Part shown: positions 54,111-61,274 of the stretch, piece after piece | Layout of the letters: the number at the start of each line of letters is the position of its first letter | Position numbering within the stretch: the stretch's first letter is position 1 | Program-made: the position numbers and the translations under genes | DNA from: Caproicibacterium argilliputei | Lineage (GTDB): Bacteria; Bacillota; Clostridia; Oscillospirales; Acutalibacteraceae | Assembly: GCF_029211325.2 (NCBI RefSeq) | Contig: NZ_CP135996.1 | Span: forward strand, 2,356,001 to 2,420,000 | DNA length: 64,000 nt | Direction of reading: 5' to 3' | Notes under the pieces: model-generated | Seen by the model: only the letters and a program-made list of their open reading frames with translations | What the model was told of the DNA's origin: nothing | Databases searched by the model: none

Positions 54111-54158
54111 GAAAAAGGAACCCATCCTTCGCTGTATGCGTTGGCTGGGTTCCTTTTC
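54111..54158 (-). terminator. Terminator after the HMA gene
   Basis: AAGGAACCCA (54115-54124) and TGGGTTCCTT (54146-54155), with CTTTTTC following on the minus strand. Confidence 0.85.
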
Positions 54159-54216
54159 ATTTGGGGCACCGTCGGTTTGCCCGCCACGTCCCGCCTGTGT
54201 TTTCTGAATTTCAAGT

Positions 54217-54597
54217 TTATGCTGCTTTTCCATCGTTCGAAAAGGTGACATCCGACACCGAGTAGCCCGCTCGGCACACCGGCGCGGCCAGCTGCTCCGC
54301 GCTTAAGGGGCGCTTCAAGCGCACATCGGCCGCTTTGTCCCGCAGACTGACGCGCGCCCACACGCCATCTAGCGTGTTCAGTGCATTTTCCACCCGAATT
54401 TCACAATTTTTGCAGGACATCCCACCTATTTTCAGCGTGGCATGATAGGGGTAATGGGACGGGTCGCGATCCGCCACTTTCTCTTTATGCGGGGCGTCTC
54501 CGCCGCCGCAGCAGCCGTTCGCCATCTTTTTAGTAAAACTTTTGACACTGTAAACTGCCAGCAGTACCAGCAGAACAACGATGATTGCAGTTGCCAT
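54217..54597 (-). CDS. Membrane-anchored heavy-metal-associated (HMA) protein
   Basis: 126 residues. One membrane helix at 2-20, a short Cys/Gly stretch (NGCCGGGDAP), then an HMA ferredoxin-like domain from about residue 50 with the metal-binding GMSCKNC motif. It differs from free CopZ by having the anchor. Similar anchored HMA proteins occur with Feo-type iron operons. GGGAG precedes the ATG at 54597, 26 bases after the DtxR-family stop, so both form an operon. The metal is unknown (Cu, Zn or Fe). Confidence 0.85.
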   Translation of the reverse strand: MATAIIVVLLVLLAVYSVKSFTKKMANGCCGGGDAPHKEKVADRDPSHYPYHATLKIGGMSCKNCEIRVENALNTLDGVWARVSLRDKAADVRLKRPLSAEQLAAPVCRAGYSVSDVTFSNDGKAA

Positions 54598-54623
54598 TTT
54601 TGACTCCCCTTTCTGTGTGCAGC

Positions 54624-55010
54624 TTACTCTGCCTTGCATGATGCCGGGCAGGTTTCCCCGTCACAAGCAGCCTGCTCTCTGCGCAAAAGCACCGCCGCCA
54701 TTGCAAAAGCCAGTTCTTCCGCTTCTTCCTTTTCGTACGGCAGTTGCATCATGGGAATCCGTTGCTCCAGCATCTTCATCTTCCGGTCAAAGTCCCGCGC
54801 AAGCAGGAACCCCTGATCTGTCAAGTAAATCTTTCCATAACGCTTTTTGACAATCCACTGCTTTTCCATCAACACCCGCAACATCCGCGAAACCGATGCG
54901 CCGCTGACCTTTAGGTAGCGCGCAATGCTGGTTGAGCAGACATCGCGCTCCAGCCTGGCAATGGAATAAATCGCAAGCAAATACCGCAGATGCGTTTCCG
55001 TGAACTCCAT
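54624..55010 (-). CDS. DtxR-family metal-dependent regulator
   Basis: 128 residues. Winged helix: HLRYLLAIYSIARLERDVCSTSIARYLKVSGASVSRMLRVLMEKQWIVKKRYGKIYLTDQG, clearly DtxR/MntR-like. The dimer domain is short and carries fewer of the usual His/Glu metal ligands: the HRLLE region reads KMLEQ, and ELAFAM stands where a Glu-His pair is usual. The C-terminus has an added CDGETCPASC cluster. Two GTTAG-N6-CTAAC sites in its own promoter suggest autoregulation. It may sense iron, manganese or another metal. Confidence 0.87.
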   Translation of the reverse strand: MEFTETHLRYLLAIYSIARLERDVCSTSIARYLKVSGASVSRMLRVLMEKQWIVKKRYGKIYLTDQGFLLARDFDRKMKMLEQRIPMMQLPYEKEEAEELAFAMAAVLLRREQAACDGETCPASCKAE

Positions 55011-55054
55011 AAGCCGCTTGCACTCCCGTCCGAAATTCTGCGTGCCCAGCCAAA

Positions 55055-55149
55055 ATTAGCATTCTCTAACCTCAAGGCCGGACCGAAAAGTTAGAATAAT
55101 CTAACCTGTTATCTTTTCTAAGTTTAACACCGCTAACTGCTTCTGTCAA
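55055..55149 (-). promoter_or_regulatory. Promoter of the DtxR-family gene with two operators
   Basis: On the minus strand TTGACA (55144-55149), 17-base spacer, TAAACT (55121-55126). Operator-like dyads: GTTAG-AATAAT-CTAAC at 55090-55105 and ATTAG-CATTCT-CTAAC at 55055-55070. A weaker half-match lies at 55122-55137 over the -10 box. Confidence 0.8.
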
Positions 55150-55184
55150 GCATTTTTCACGCACGTTTTTTCACAGTTGGCTGC

Positions 55185-55236
55185 CAAAAGCGGGCATACA
55201 AAGCACCGCACAGAGCGCTTTGTATGCCCGCTAAAA
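55185..55236 (-). terminator. Long hairpin after the flavodoxin operon
   Basis: Perfect 16-base arms at 55189-55204 and 55217-55232 with a 12-base loop; a short TTTT follows on the minus strand. Strong stem, modest T-run. Confidence 0.75.
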
Positions 55237-55289
55237 GAAGGAAAACAGGATGCAGGAAAATCAAAAAAGAATTAGAGAATGATACGTTG

Positions 55290-55718
55290 TCAGGCTTTGG
55301 CAACCGCCTGTCCCAGTGCCTTGCAGGCTTCGGAAGCGTCCGTGTCAGGTGCGCCGTTGGCTGTCACCGGTTCAGCCACAAGGTTGGCACCGGCGGATTC
55401 GCAGTCTTCTGCCCAATTGCGCATCCACTCGCCGTCGCCCCAACCGTAAGAGCCGAACAGCACCACCGGTTTGCCGGAAAGCAACGGTTTCAGTTCCTCA
55501 TAGAGCGGTTCAAATTCAGACTCCTCCAGTTGTTCGGTTCCCATCGAAGGGCACCCCAGCGCAAAAGCCTCAAATGTTTTTGCCTGCTCAGCGGAAAAAT
55601 CCCCTGCCGGAAACAGGCTGCCCTGTCCGCCTGCCGCGGAAATCCCCTCCAAAACCAAGTTTGCCATGGTTTCCGTATTGCCTGTTCCGCTCCAATATAC
55701 GACAGCTGTTTTCTTCAT
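55290..55718 (-). CDS. Flavodoxin
   Basis: 142 residues. FMN phosphate loop VVYWSGTGNTETMA at 6-19, then GCPSMGTEQLEE and the second flavin loop LFGSYGWGDGEWM, all typical of short-chain flavodoxins. It carries electrons as a replacement for ferredoxin, usually when iron is scarce. AAAGGAC precedes the ATG. It is last gene of a DUF2325-DUF3793-flavodoxin operon whose promoter has GTTAG-N6-CTAAC operators, consistent with metal control. Confidence 0.93.
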   Translation of the reverse strand: MKKTAVVYWSGTGNTETMANLVLEGISAAGGQGSLFPAGDFSAEQAKTFEAFALGCPSMGTEQLEESEFEPLYEELKPLLSGKPVVLFGSYGWGDGEWMRNWAEDCESAGANLVAEPVTANGAPDTDASEACKALGQAVAKA

Positions 55719-55763
55719 CGAATCTCAAGTCCTTTCGTTAAGTAGTTGGAACCATTTATCAGA

Positions 55764-56333
55764 TTAAGCGGCCACAACGAGCCGCAAAACCGGCGTACCC
55801 TGCCGGAACATTGCACGATAAATCTCCCGACACTTTTCACAGCGTGCAAAGTAGCGCTGCGCCTCGCGTGCATCCCCGTAGCATTTCCAGGTACCGCAGC
55901 AGGTGCAGTGCGCCCCGCGGTTCTGCACAAAGCCAATGACATCCCGAAGCGGATAGCCCAAAAAGACACCCACTTCATGTGGAAACTCCTGTGCCGCCCG
56001 CAGGCGCTCGGAAAGGCGGCGCAGCTGGCACAATATATCGCCGCCGGCAGCGTAACCGCGTGTCTGCAGGAACGCTTGCACGGCGCTGTCCGACAGAATT
56101 GCCTGCAGCTGCGCCGGACGATACACATAAATTAAGCTGCTTCCCTCAGCGCGACGGACGCGCAAAACCGCAACAGAAAGCCCAAACGGGCGAAGCCTGC
56201 GGTTCCACTGCCGGGCTTCCCGCTTGACTTGCCGAACGTTGTGGCTGCGGCAGGAAAACAAATTGGCGGGCTTCACGCCCGCCAGCGCGGGCGCACAAAA
56301 TTCCACCAGTGCGCGCTCAAGCAGATTTTCCAT
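55764..56333 (-). CDS. DUF3793 family protein
   Basis: 189 residues with features I associate with DUF3793: a helical N-terminal half (LVEFCAPALAGVKPANLFSC), RRLRPFGLSVAVLRVR, VGVFLGYPLRDVIGFV, and a Cys-rich end with CTCCGTWKCYGD and CEKCREIY. The latter may bind metal or a cluster. In Clostridia it often lies between feo genes and flavodoxin genes, but its biochemical role is not known. AGGAG supports the ATG at 56333, which overlaps the DUF2325 gene by 17 bases. Confidence 0.8.
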   Translation of the reverse strand: MENLLERALVEFCAPALAGVKPANLFSCRSHNVRQVKREARQWNRRLRPFGLSVAVLRVRRAEGSSLIYVYRPAQLQAILSDSAVQAFLQTRGYAAGGDILCQLRRLSERLRAAQEFPHEVGVFLGYPLRDVIGFVQNRGAHCTCCGTWKCYGDAREAQRYFARCEKCREIYRAMFRQGTPVLRLVVAA

Positions 56334-56634
56334 CCGCTTCTCCTCCATCCGCGCAGGCACAGTGCTGCTCTAAAATCCGCCGCAGGGACTGCAAACTACT
56401 GCAGTGACACTGCTCGAACGCTGCGTGGCAGTGTTTTGCGGAGTCCCGCGCGCAGCGCGCCATTTTGTGCGAAACCGTGCCGGTAAAGAGGACGATTAAA
56501 TCCGGCGAACCGATCTTCCGCTTCAACTCCCCCTTCATCCAGCTGAACATCTTGGCCTTGCAGCCGTACTGCTCGCAAATTCTGCGGTACTGCGGCTCCA
56601 TGTAGTCATAGCCGCCGACAATCACAACGCTCAA
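56317..56634 (-). CDS. DUF2325 domain protein
   Basis: 105 residues. MSVVIVGGYDYMEPQYRRICEQYGC at the start and LIVLFTGTVSHKMARCARDSAK in the middle form the DUF2325 Rossmann-like pattern, with a Cys/His-rich end (FEQCHCSSL, EQHCACADG). Function not established. The start is TTG at 56634, with AAGGAGG eight bases upstream; no ATG fits. A perfect operator-like palindrome lies 21 bases further upstream. Confidence 0.82.
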   Translation of the reverse strand: MSVVIVGGYDYMEPQYRRICEQYGCKAKMFSWMKGELKRKIGSPDLIVLFTGTVSHKMARCARDSAKHCHAAFEQCHCSSLQSLRRILEQHCACADGGEADGKSA

Positions 56635-56654
56635 TGAAAAACCTCCTTTTTTAA

Positions 56655-56670
56655 GTTAGCTATAGCTAAC
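56655..56670 (-). promoter_or_regulatory. Perfect 16-base palindrome GTTAGC-TATA-GCTAAC in operon leader
   Basis: It lies in the leader of the DUF2325-DUF3793-flavodoxin operon, next to the ribosome site, and matches GTTAG-N6-CTAAC exactly. It could act as a second operator, or as a small hairpin beside the Shine-Dalgarno sequence. Confidence 0.75.
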
Positions 56671-56750
56671 TATAGGGCCTGTTTCACGTTTCGGAGGGCA
56701 GCACAGAATGCCCCCGTTTTTTCTTTACACAAGGGTTTAATTTGTTGATT

Positions 56751-56808
56751 CATTGGTTAGTATCAGCTAACCAATGCCAGTTTATCACATCTCCGCGCCC
56801 CTTGTCAA
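56751..56808 (-). promoter_or_regulatory. Promoter of flavodoxin operon with 26-base perfect dyad
   Basis: On the minus strand TTGACA (56803-56808), 18-base spacer, TAAACT (56779-56784). Ten-base perfect arms CATTGGTTAG and CTAACCAATG, separated by TATCAG, fill 56751-56776 just after the -10 box, including GTTAG-N6-CTAAC. The position is that of a repressor operator. Confidence 0.85.
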
Positions 56809-56845
56809 GAAAAAATTTTGCACAGAACTTTCTTTACGTTCACCC

Positions 56846-56898
56846 TTGACAACCCCGCGAAAGCGAAGTACACTGAATTTGGTTAGTTATCACTAATC
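56846..56898 (+). promoter_or_regulatory. Promoter of the methyltransferase gene with operator
   Basis: TTGACA (56846-56851), 17-base spacer, TACACT (56869-56874), followed by GTTAG-TTATCA-CTAAT at 56882-56897. It is divergent from the flavodoxin operon promoter and mirrors its design. Confidence 0.8.
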
Positions 56899-56939
56899 AT
56901 TTCTCTGCTGTCGTTTTCCTCAAGAAAGGAGTCTGTATT

Positions 56940-57572
56940 GTGGAAGAAGTCGAACGAAAGCCTTATGAACAGTACCGCAGTCCGCAGGGAAAAACAGGCC
57001 GTGAGATTCTGGCCCTGATGAACGAAAAGCACTACCGCCTGACCACCTGGGGGCTTGGGAAAATCAAAATCAAGCCGGACGACACCATTCTGGACATCGG
57101 CTGCGGCGGCGGGCGCACCGTCGCGCGGCTGGCAAAAGCGGCAAGCCGCGGCGCTGTGTATGGAATCGACCACGCCGAAGAATCCATTCTGTATGCCACG
57201 GCACACAATCGGGAAGCCGTGCGCGCGGGCAAGGTTTCCATTTTGAAAGCAGATGCGGACGACCTGCCCTTTCTCAGAGGTACGTTTGACAAAGTCACCG
57301 CTGTGGAAACCACCTACTTCTGGCCCGACCTTTTGAAGTGCTTCGGGCAGGTCTTTCATGTGCTGAAACCGGGCGGCACCTTTCTGATTGTCAATGAAGC
57401 TTACGAGGACCCTGCGTTTGCAGAACGAAACGCTGCCCTCAAGCAGGACGGCAACCTGCGGCTTTTTACGCCGGAGCAGGTAAAAAAGCTGCTGCACGCT
57501 GCCGGATTTTCCAGAGTCAGCATTTATTTAGAAGAAGACCAAAACTGGATCTGCTGCAAAGCGCAGAAATAA
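56940..57572 (+). CDS. Class I SAM-dependent methyltransferase
   Basis: 210 residues. SAM-binding motif I ILDIGCGGGRTVARLA at about 49-64, motif II VYGIDHAEESI, a KADADDLPF acidic loop, and LKPGGTFLIVNE (motif post I). The family is the Methyltransf_11/25 type found across Firmicutes, with unclear substrates. The start is GTG at 56940, with AAAGGAG upstream. The gene is divergent from the flavodoxin operon and shares its operator type, so its product may be needed in the same metal condition, perhaps to make or modify a metallophore or quinone; that is a guess. Confidence 0.85.
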   Translation: MEEVERKPYEQYRSPQGKTGREILALMNEKHYRLTTWGLGKIKIKPDDTILDIGCGGGRTVARLAKAASRGAVYGIDHAEESILYATAHNREAVRAGKVSILKADADDLPFLRGTFDKVTAVETTYFWPDLLKCFGQVFHVLKPGGTFLIVNEAYEDPAFAERNAALKQDGNLRLFTPEQVKKLLHAAGFSRVSIYLEEDQNWICCKAQK

Positions 57573-57592
57573 CCTTTGAACCTTTTCCTCTT

Positions 57593-57639
57593 AAAAAACG
57601 GGCCGCAGCTGTGTTTCCACAGACTGCAGTCCGTTTTTT
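57593..57639. terminator. Bidirectional terminator
   Basis: AACGG..GCAG.CTGTG and CACAG.CTGC..CCGTT arms around a TTTC loop, with flanking A and T runs. It separates the convergent methyltransferase and GH127 genes. Confidence 0.85.
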
Positions 57640-57645
57640 GTGCGC

Positions 57646-59886
57646 TTATGCTTTCGGTACGGTGTCGGTCATCACGCGCAGGGTATTGACAATCCACGCA
57701 CTTTCCTCCTGTGCGCAGGCGGCAAACTTCACTGTAATGCTTGTCTTGCCGCGCAGACTTTCCGGCAGAGCGCAGGTGCGTGTCACCGGCTGCCCGGGGC
57801 GGCTCTTTTCGACCGGTTCGTGCAGCAGCAGCGTATCCTCCACAAACACATCAAAAGCCGTTTTGCAGCGCCCCGCTGTGTACTGGAACTGCAGGCAGGC
57901 GGCGCCGTCCGCCTGCAGCCGATAGCTGAACCATCCGCCCGGTTTCGCCATGCGGTAATGGTATCCCTCGCGGTTGCCGGCCTCAGTTTCGCTGCCTTTG
58001 ACAGCGTGCGAAAGCTCGTACTGGTCGTTGCCGATCTGCACGCTGTCCAACGTAGCTTCCTCCACTGCTGCCGCGTACCGCTGTGCCGCCAAATGCTTGA
58101 CAAACGCCGGTGAACCCTCCTCCAACAGCGTCCAGTAAATACCGTAACGCTGGTCGTACTGGCGGAAGTAGGGCGAAAACACCAGCGGCGAGTCCTGCAG
58201 GTGGAACTCCAGCGTGCCCGGCGTGCGCGTCAGCTTCTCACGGACGTGTGCTTTCCAACTTTCCGCGCTTTCCCCCTTGCAGAGTATATAATCTTTTGCG
58301 ATAATATGCTTACTGGCAACGCGCACCTGAATGCCGGTGTTGGACTCCTCCATCTTTTCGGTACCCATGCCCGCGCTGAGCACCAGCGGCCCGAATGTGA
58401 AAGCCACACTGTTCGGATTGTCCGGCAGGGACACACACTGTGGTGCCATTTGGAACTGCACGGAAACCGTATCACCGTTGTTCCAGATGCGGTCAAGCAC
58501 CAGGTACCCGTTCTCTTCCCGCACCGCCGCGGGAACATGGTTCACGCGCAGCTCCAGCTGCTCCGCCCAATTTGGAACACGCAGACACAACACAAAAGGA
58601 ACTGCTTTTTCTGTGCGCACCGTAAAGGATGCCGTATCCGAAAGGGGGATTTCGCCCGTCTGCTCCAGCGTAATGCCCTTTTCTTCCCACCGGACGCGAG
58701 AAGCCAGGTATAGGTTCACAAACAAGCGGTCGTCTGTGTGGAAGTACAGACTGTCGTTCAGCTTGGAGAAATTCTCCATGCCGGTGCCGGTGCAGCACCA
58801 GAAGTCCGTGTATGGTCGACTGTAAACCTTAAAATAGCCGGTCGCCATCGGCTGAAAGTACATGGTCATGCCGGTTTCGGGGTTCTGCGACGGCAGAATG
58901 GCGTTCAGCAGGGTACGCTCATAAAAATCCGCGTACTTCTTTTTGCCGGTCAGCTGGAACAGCAGGCGCGAAAGCTTGAGCATATTGTACGTGTTGCACG
59001 TTTCACAATTCTGCGCGGTGCGCTCCGCGTCCAGCACATCCGATTCCCCGAAATGCTCCGCTTCGCTGTTGCCGCCGGTCACGTAACTGTGGTGCCGCAC
59101 CACCATCTCCCAAAACGCCTCGCAGGTCTCCAGATAGAACCGTTCACTTTCGCCCAAGGCGCGATAGCGGTTGAGCGCGCCCAAAAACTTCGGAATAGTC
59201 GTGTTCGCATGACGGTTATTGAGAATATCCACGCCGTCATGAATCGGCTGGAACAGCGCCAGTTCATCAAAGCGGTGCGCCGCCTGCGCGTAGCGCTCCT
59301 CCTTTTTCTGCAGGTACAGCTCGTACATACAGTCGTTCATGCCGCCGTACTCCACCGCCAGCACATTGGCCTGCACCTGCGCGCTCCAACGGGCGGTACG
59401 TTCGCACACCCAGTCGCCCAAAGCAGACGCAATCTGCAGCGCCTCCGGCAGACCTGCCAGCTCATATACGGACAGAATGCCCGCCAGGATTTTGTGCATG
59501 GTATACCAGGGAACCCACACCGGTTTGGAAGCCTCTACCCGGTCAAAAAATTCCTCCGGAAACGCGGAAAGGTACCCGCTGGGAAACTGGCACTGCGCAA
59601 GCTCCGCCATCAGGTAACGCAGGCGTTCCAGCACCTTCGCATTCCCGTTAGTAGCATAAACCTGCGCCATTGCGGTCAGATAGTGCCCCAGTGTATGGCC
59701 GCGAATCTCGGTATCCTCCCAGCCGGTGTAATTTTCCGCCTTCGGTGGCAGCCCGCGGGTTTCCCGAAAGCACGCCAGCAGCCGGTCGCTGTCCAGGGAC
59801 AACAGATAAGCTTCTTCTTTCTGAAACGCATTTTGAAAGTACACATTCCGTACCGTGACATCTGCCATTGCAAAGGGCTGAATCAT
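57646..59886 (-). CDS. GH127 beta-L-arabinofuranosidase
   Basis: 746 residues, the size of HypBA1-type enzymes (formerly DUF1680). An (alpha/alpha)6 barrel with IRGHTLGHYLTAMA near 61-74. The zinc/nucleophile residues of the family are all present: E295 and C297 in CETCNT, and the adjacent Cys pair C364/C365 in DFWCCTGTGMENF. The C-terminal third is beta-rich. No signal peptide. It removes terminal beta-L-arabinofuranose from plant hydroxyproline-rich glycoproteins or similar chains. AGGAGG precedes the ATG. Divergent from an AraC-type regulator. Confidence 0.93.
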   Translation of the reverse strand: MIQPFAMADVTVRNVYFQNAFQKEEAYLLSLDSDRLLACFRETRGLPPKAENYTGWEDTEIRGHTLGHYLTAMAQVYATNGNAKVLERLRYLMAELAQCQFPSGYLSAFPEEFFDRVEASKPVWVPWYTMHKILAGILSVYELAGLPEALQIASALGDWVCERTARWSAQVQANVLAVEYGGMNDCMYELYLQKKEERYAQAAHRFDELALFQPIHDGVDILNNRHANTTIPKFLGALNRYRALGESERFYLETCEAFWEMVVRHHSYVTGGNSEAEHFGESDVLDAERTAQNCETCNTYNMLKLSRLLFQLTGKKKYADFYERTLLNAILPSQNPETGMTMYFQPMATGYFKVYSRPYTDFWCCTGTGMENFSKLNDSLYFHTDDRLFVNLYLASRVRWEEKGITLEQTGEIPLSDTASFTVRTEKAVPFVLCLRVPNWAEQLELRVNHVPAAVREENGYLVLDRIWNNGDTVSVQFQMAPQCVSLPDNPNSVAFTFGPLVLSAGMGTEKMEESNTGIQVRVASKHIIAKDYILCKGESAESWKAHVREKLTRTPGTLEFHLQDSPLVFSPYFRQYDQRYGIYWTLLEEGSPAFVKHLAAQRYAAAVEEATLDSVQIGNDQYELSHAVKGSETEAGNREGYHYRMAKPGGWFSYRLQADGAACLQFQYTAGRCKTAFDVFVEDTLLLHEPVEKSRPGQPVTRTCALPESLRGKTSITVKFAACAQEESAWIVNTLRVMTDTVPKA

Positions 59887-59920
59887 GGCAACTCCTCCTT
59901 TAAGTGTCTGTGTTCGCTTT

Positions 59921-59935
59921 TCTAACAGTCTAACA
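59921..59935. repeat. Tandem TCTAACA repeat in the divergent promoter region
   Basis: TCTAACA-G-TCTAACA, two direct copies eight bases apart, between the GH127 and AraC genes. A direct repeat is the usual form of AraC-family sites, though these copies are short. Confidence 0.4.
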
Positions 59936-59989
59936 AATCCCGCTGCGCAAAAAAATAGCGGAAGTTTTGAAAAGGTGATAAAAGGTCAC

Positions 59990-60844
59990 ATGATATACTA
60001 TATGGTTCCACTGAACAAGCCGCTGCAATACCACATGACAGGAAAATTTCAGGCACCTTCGGCAGACTGGCAGCATTTTCACCGGCGGCTCACGGACTAT
60101 GAGCTGATTGTCGTAACGCAGGGCACGGCATATCTGCAGCTGGAAGACCGGCAGTACGCTGTTGGGGAAGGGGCGTTTCTGCTTTGTGCGCCGTTTCAAA
60201 GGCAGTTCGGCTTCAAAAGCAGCCTGTGCGCCTTTTATTGGCTGCACTTCAGCTGTGCCGAGCCGGTACAGACTGTCACCACGGACGCCTTTCCCGAAGC
60301 GCCGACCGACAACACCGTCTGTATTCCACTGACCGGAAGGGCAGAAAATCCGGACAAACTCATCGTCCTGATGAAGCACCTGCAGGATGACGCGCGCAGC
60401 TACGGCAATCCGCTGCAAAACAGCTACCTGTGCTCCAGCGTACTGTGCGAGTTGCACTGTCAGTTTGCGGAAAGCACACGAACCGCCGCGCTGACCCGCC
60501 GACAGAAACAGATTTTCTACGATATACAGGATTATGTGAAGTGGCACAGCAGCACTGACCTGCGGGTTTCCGCCATTGCCGCGCATTTCGGCTACAACCG
60601 CCGGTACCTTTCCGCACTGTTTCACTCTGCCGCGGGCATTTCCCTCAAGGCATACATTACCCAGCAGAAGCTGGAAGAGGCCAAGTACCTGCTGTGTGAC
60701 ACTAACAACACTGTTGCGGAAATCGCGGCTAAACTCGGTTACAAGGACTGCCGCACGTTTCTGCGCGCCTTTAAGCAGGACACCGGGCTGACCCCCTCGC
60801 AGTACCGCAATGCCTACGCCAAGCGTCTGCTTTTTTACCGATAA
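59990..60844 (+). CDS. AraC-family regulator
   Basis: 284 residues. An N-terminal cupin-like sensing domain (YELIVVTQGTAYLQLEDRQYAVGEGAFLLCAP) and a C-terminal double HTH (LRVSAIAAHFGYNRRYLSALFHSAAGISLKAYITQQKLEEAKYLL, then VAEIAAKLGYKDCRTFLRAFKQDTGLTPSQYR). This is the sugar-responsive AraC layout. The ATG at 59990 has AAAGGTC before it; the in-frame ATG at 59885 would overlap the GH127 start codon and lacks a site. It probably activates the divergent GH127 gene in response to its sugar. Confidence 0.92.
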   Translation: MIYYMVPLNKPLQYHMTGKFQAPSADWQHFHRRLTDYELIVVTQGTAYLQLEDRQYAVGEGAFLLCAPFQRQFGFKSSLCAFYWLHFSCAEPVQTVTTDAFPEAPTDNTVCIPLTGRAENPDKLIVLMKHLQDDARSYGNPLQNSYLCSSVLCELHCQFAESTRTAALTRRQKQIFYDIQDYVKWHSSTDLRVSAIAAHFGYNRRYLSALFHSAAGISLKAYITQQKLEEAKYLLCDTNNTVAEIAAKLGYKDCRTFLRAFKQDTGLTPSQYRNAYAKRLLFYR

Positions 60845-60954
60845 ACTATGTGCCCGGACACGGCTTTTGCCCGCTGCAAATGCATATTTCCGCTTCCTTT
60901 TGCCAATTCTGTTTTTGTAGGAAAAACAAAGCAGCCTGAAATTGGGGGATTTTT

Positions 60955-61206
60955 ATGCCAAGGAAAAAAGCAAAAACGCTGGAAGAACGCATCGAGGAAC
61001 TTGACGGCGATTTGAATGAACTGAACGCTAGAAAAGCAAAGCTGGACGAAAAAATTGAAGAACTGACCGGTCAGAAACAGGAACTGCTCAACAAGATTGA
61101 AGCACAAAAGCTGGCAGAACTGCAGGCAGCCCTGCAGCGCTCCGGCCTGACTGTGGAGGACGCAATCGCCAGACTTGCCGTCCAGCCGCTGACCACCGCC
61201 TCATGA
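60955..61206 (+). CDS. Small coiled-coil protein
   Basis: 83 residues. After a Lys-rich start, residues 8-55 form one charged heptad coil (LEERIEELDGDLNELNARKAKLDEKIEELTGQKQELLNKIEAQKL). A helical tail (GLTVEDAIARLA) follows. The pattern recalls DUF4315-type proteins of integrative elements, but no mobile element is visible here. GGGGGA precedes the ATG, and a terminator follows, so the gene seems genuine. Function unknown. Confidence 0.65.
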   Translation: MPRKKAKTLEERIEELDGDLNELNARKAKLDEKIEELTGQKQELLNKIEAQKLAELQAALQRSGLTVEDAIARLAVQPLTTAS

Positions 61207-61221
61207 CTGCCGCACAGACAG

Positions 61222-61274
61222 AAAAAGCGGGCAGAGAACGACCGCCGAAAGGCGCTTTCTCTGCCCGTCTTTTA
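61222..61274. terminator. Bidirectional terminator
   Basis: GCGGGCAGAGAA and TTCTCTGCCCGT arms with an inner CGCC/GGCG stem; CTTTTT on the minus side and CTTTTA on the plus side. Between the convergent coiled-coil and esterase genes. Confidence 0.85.
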
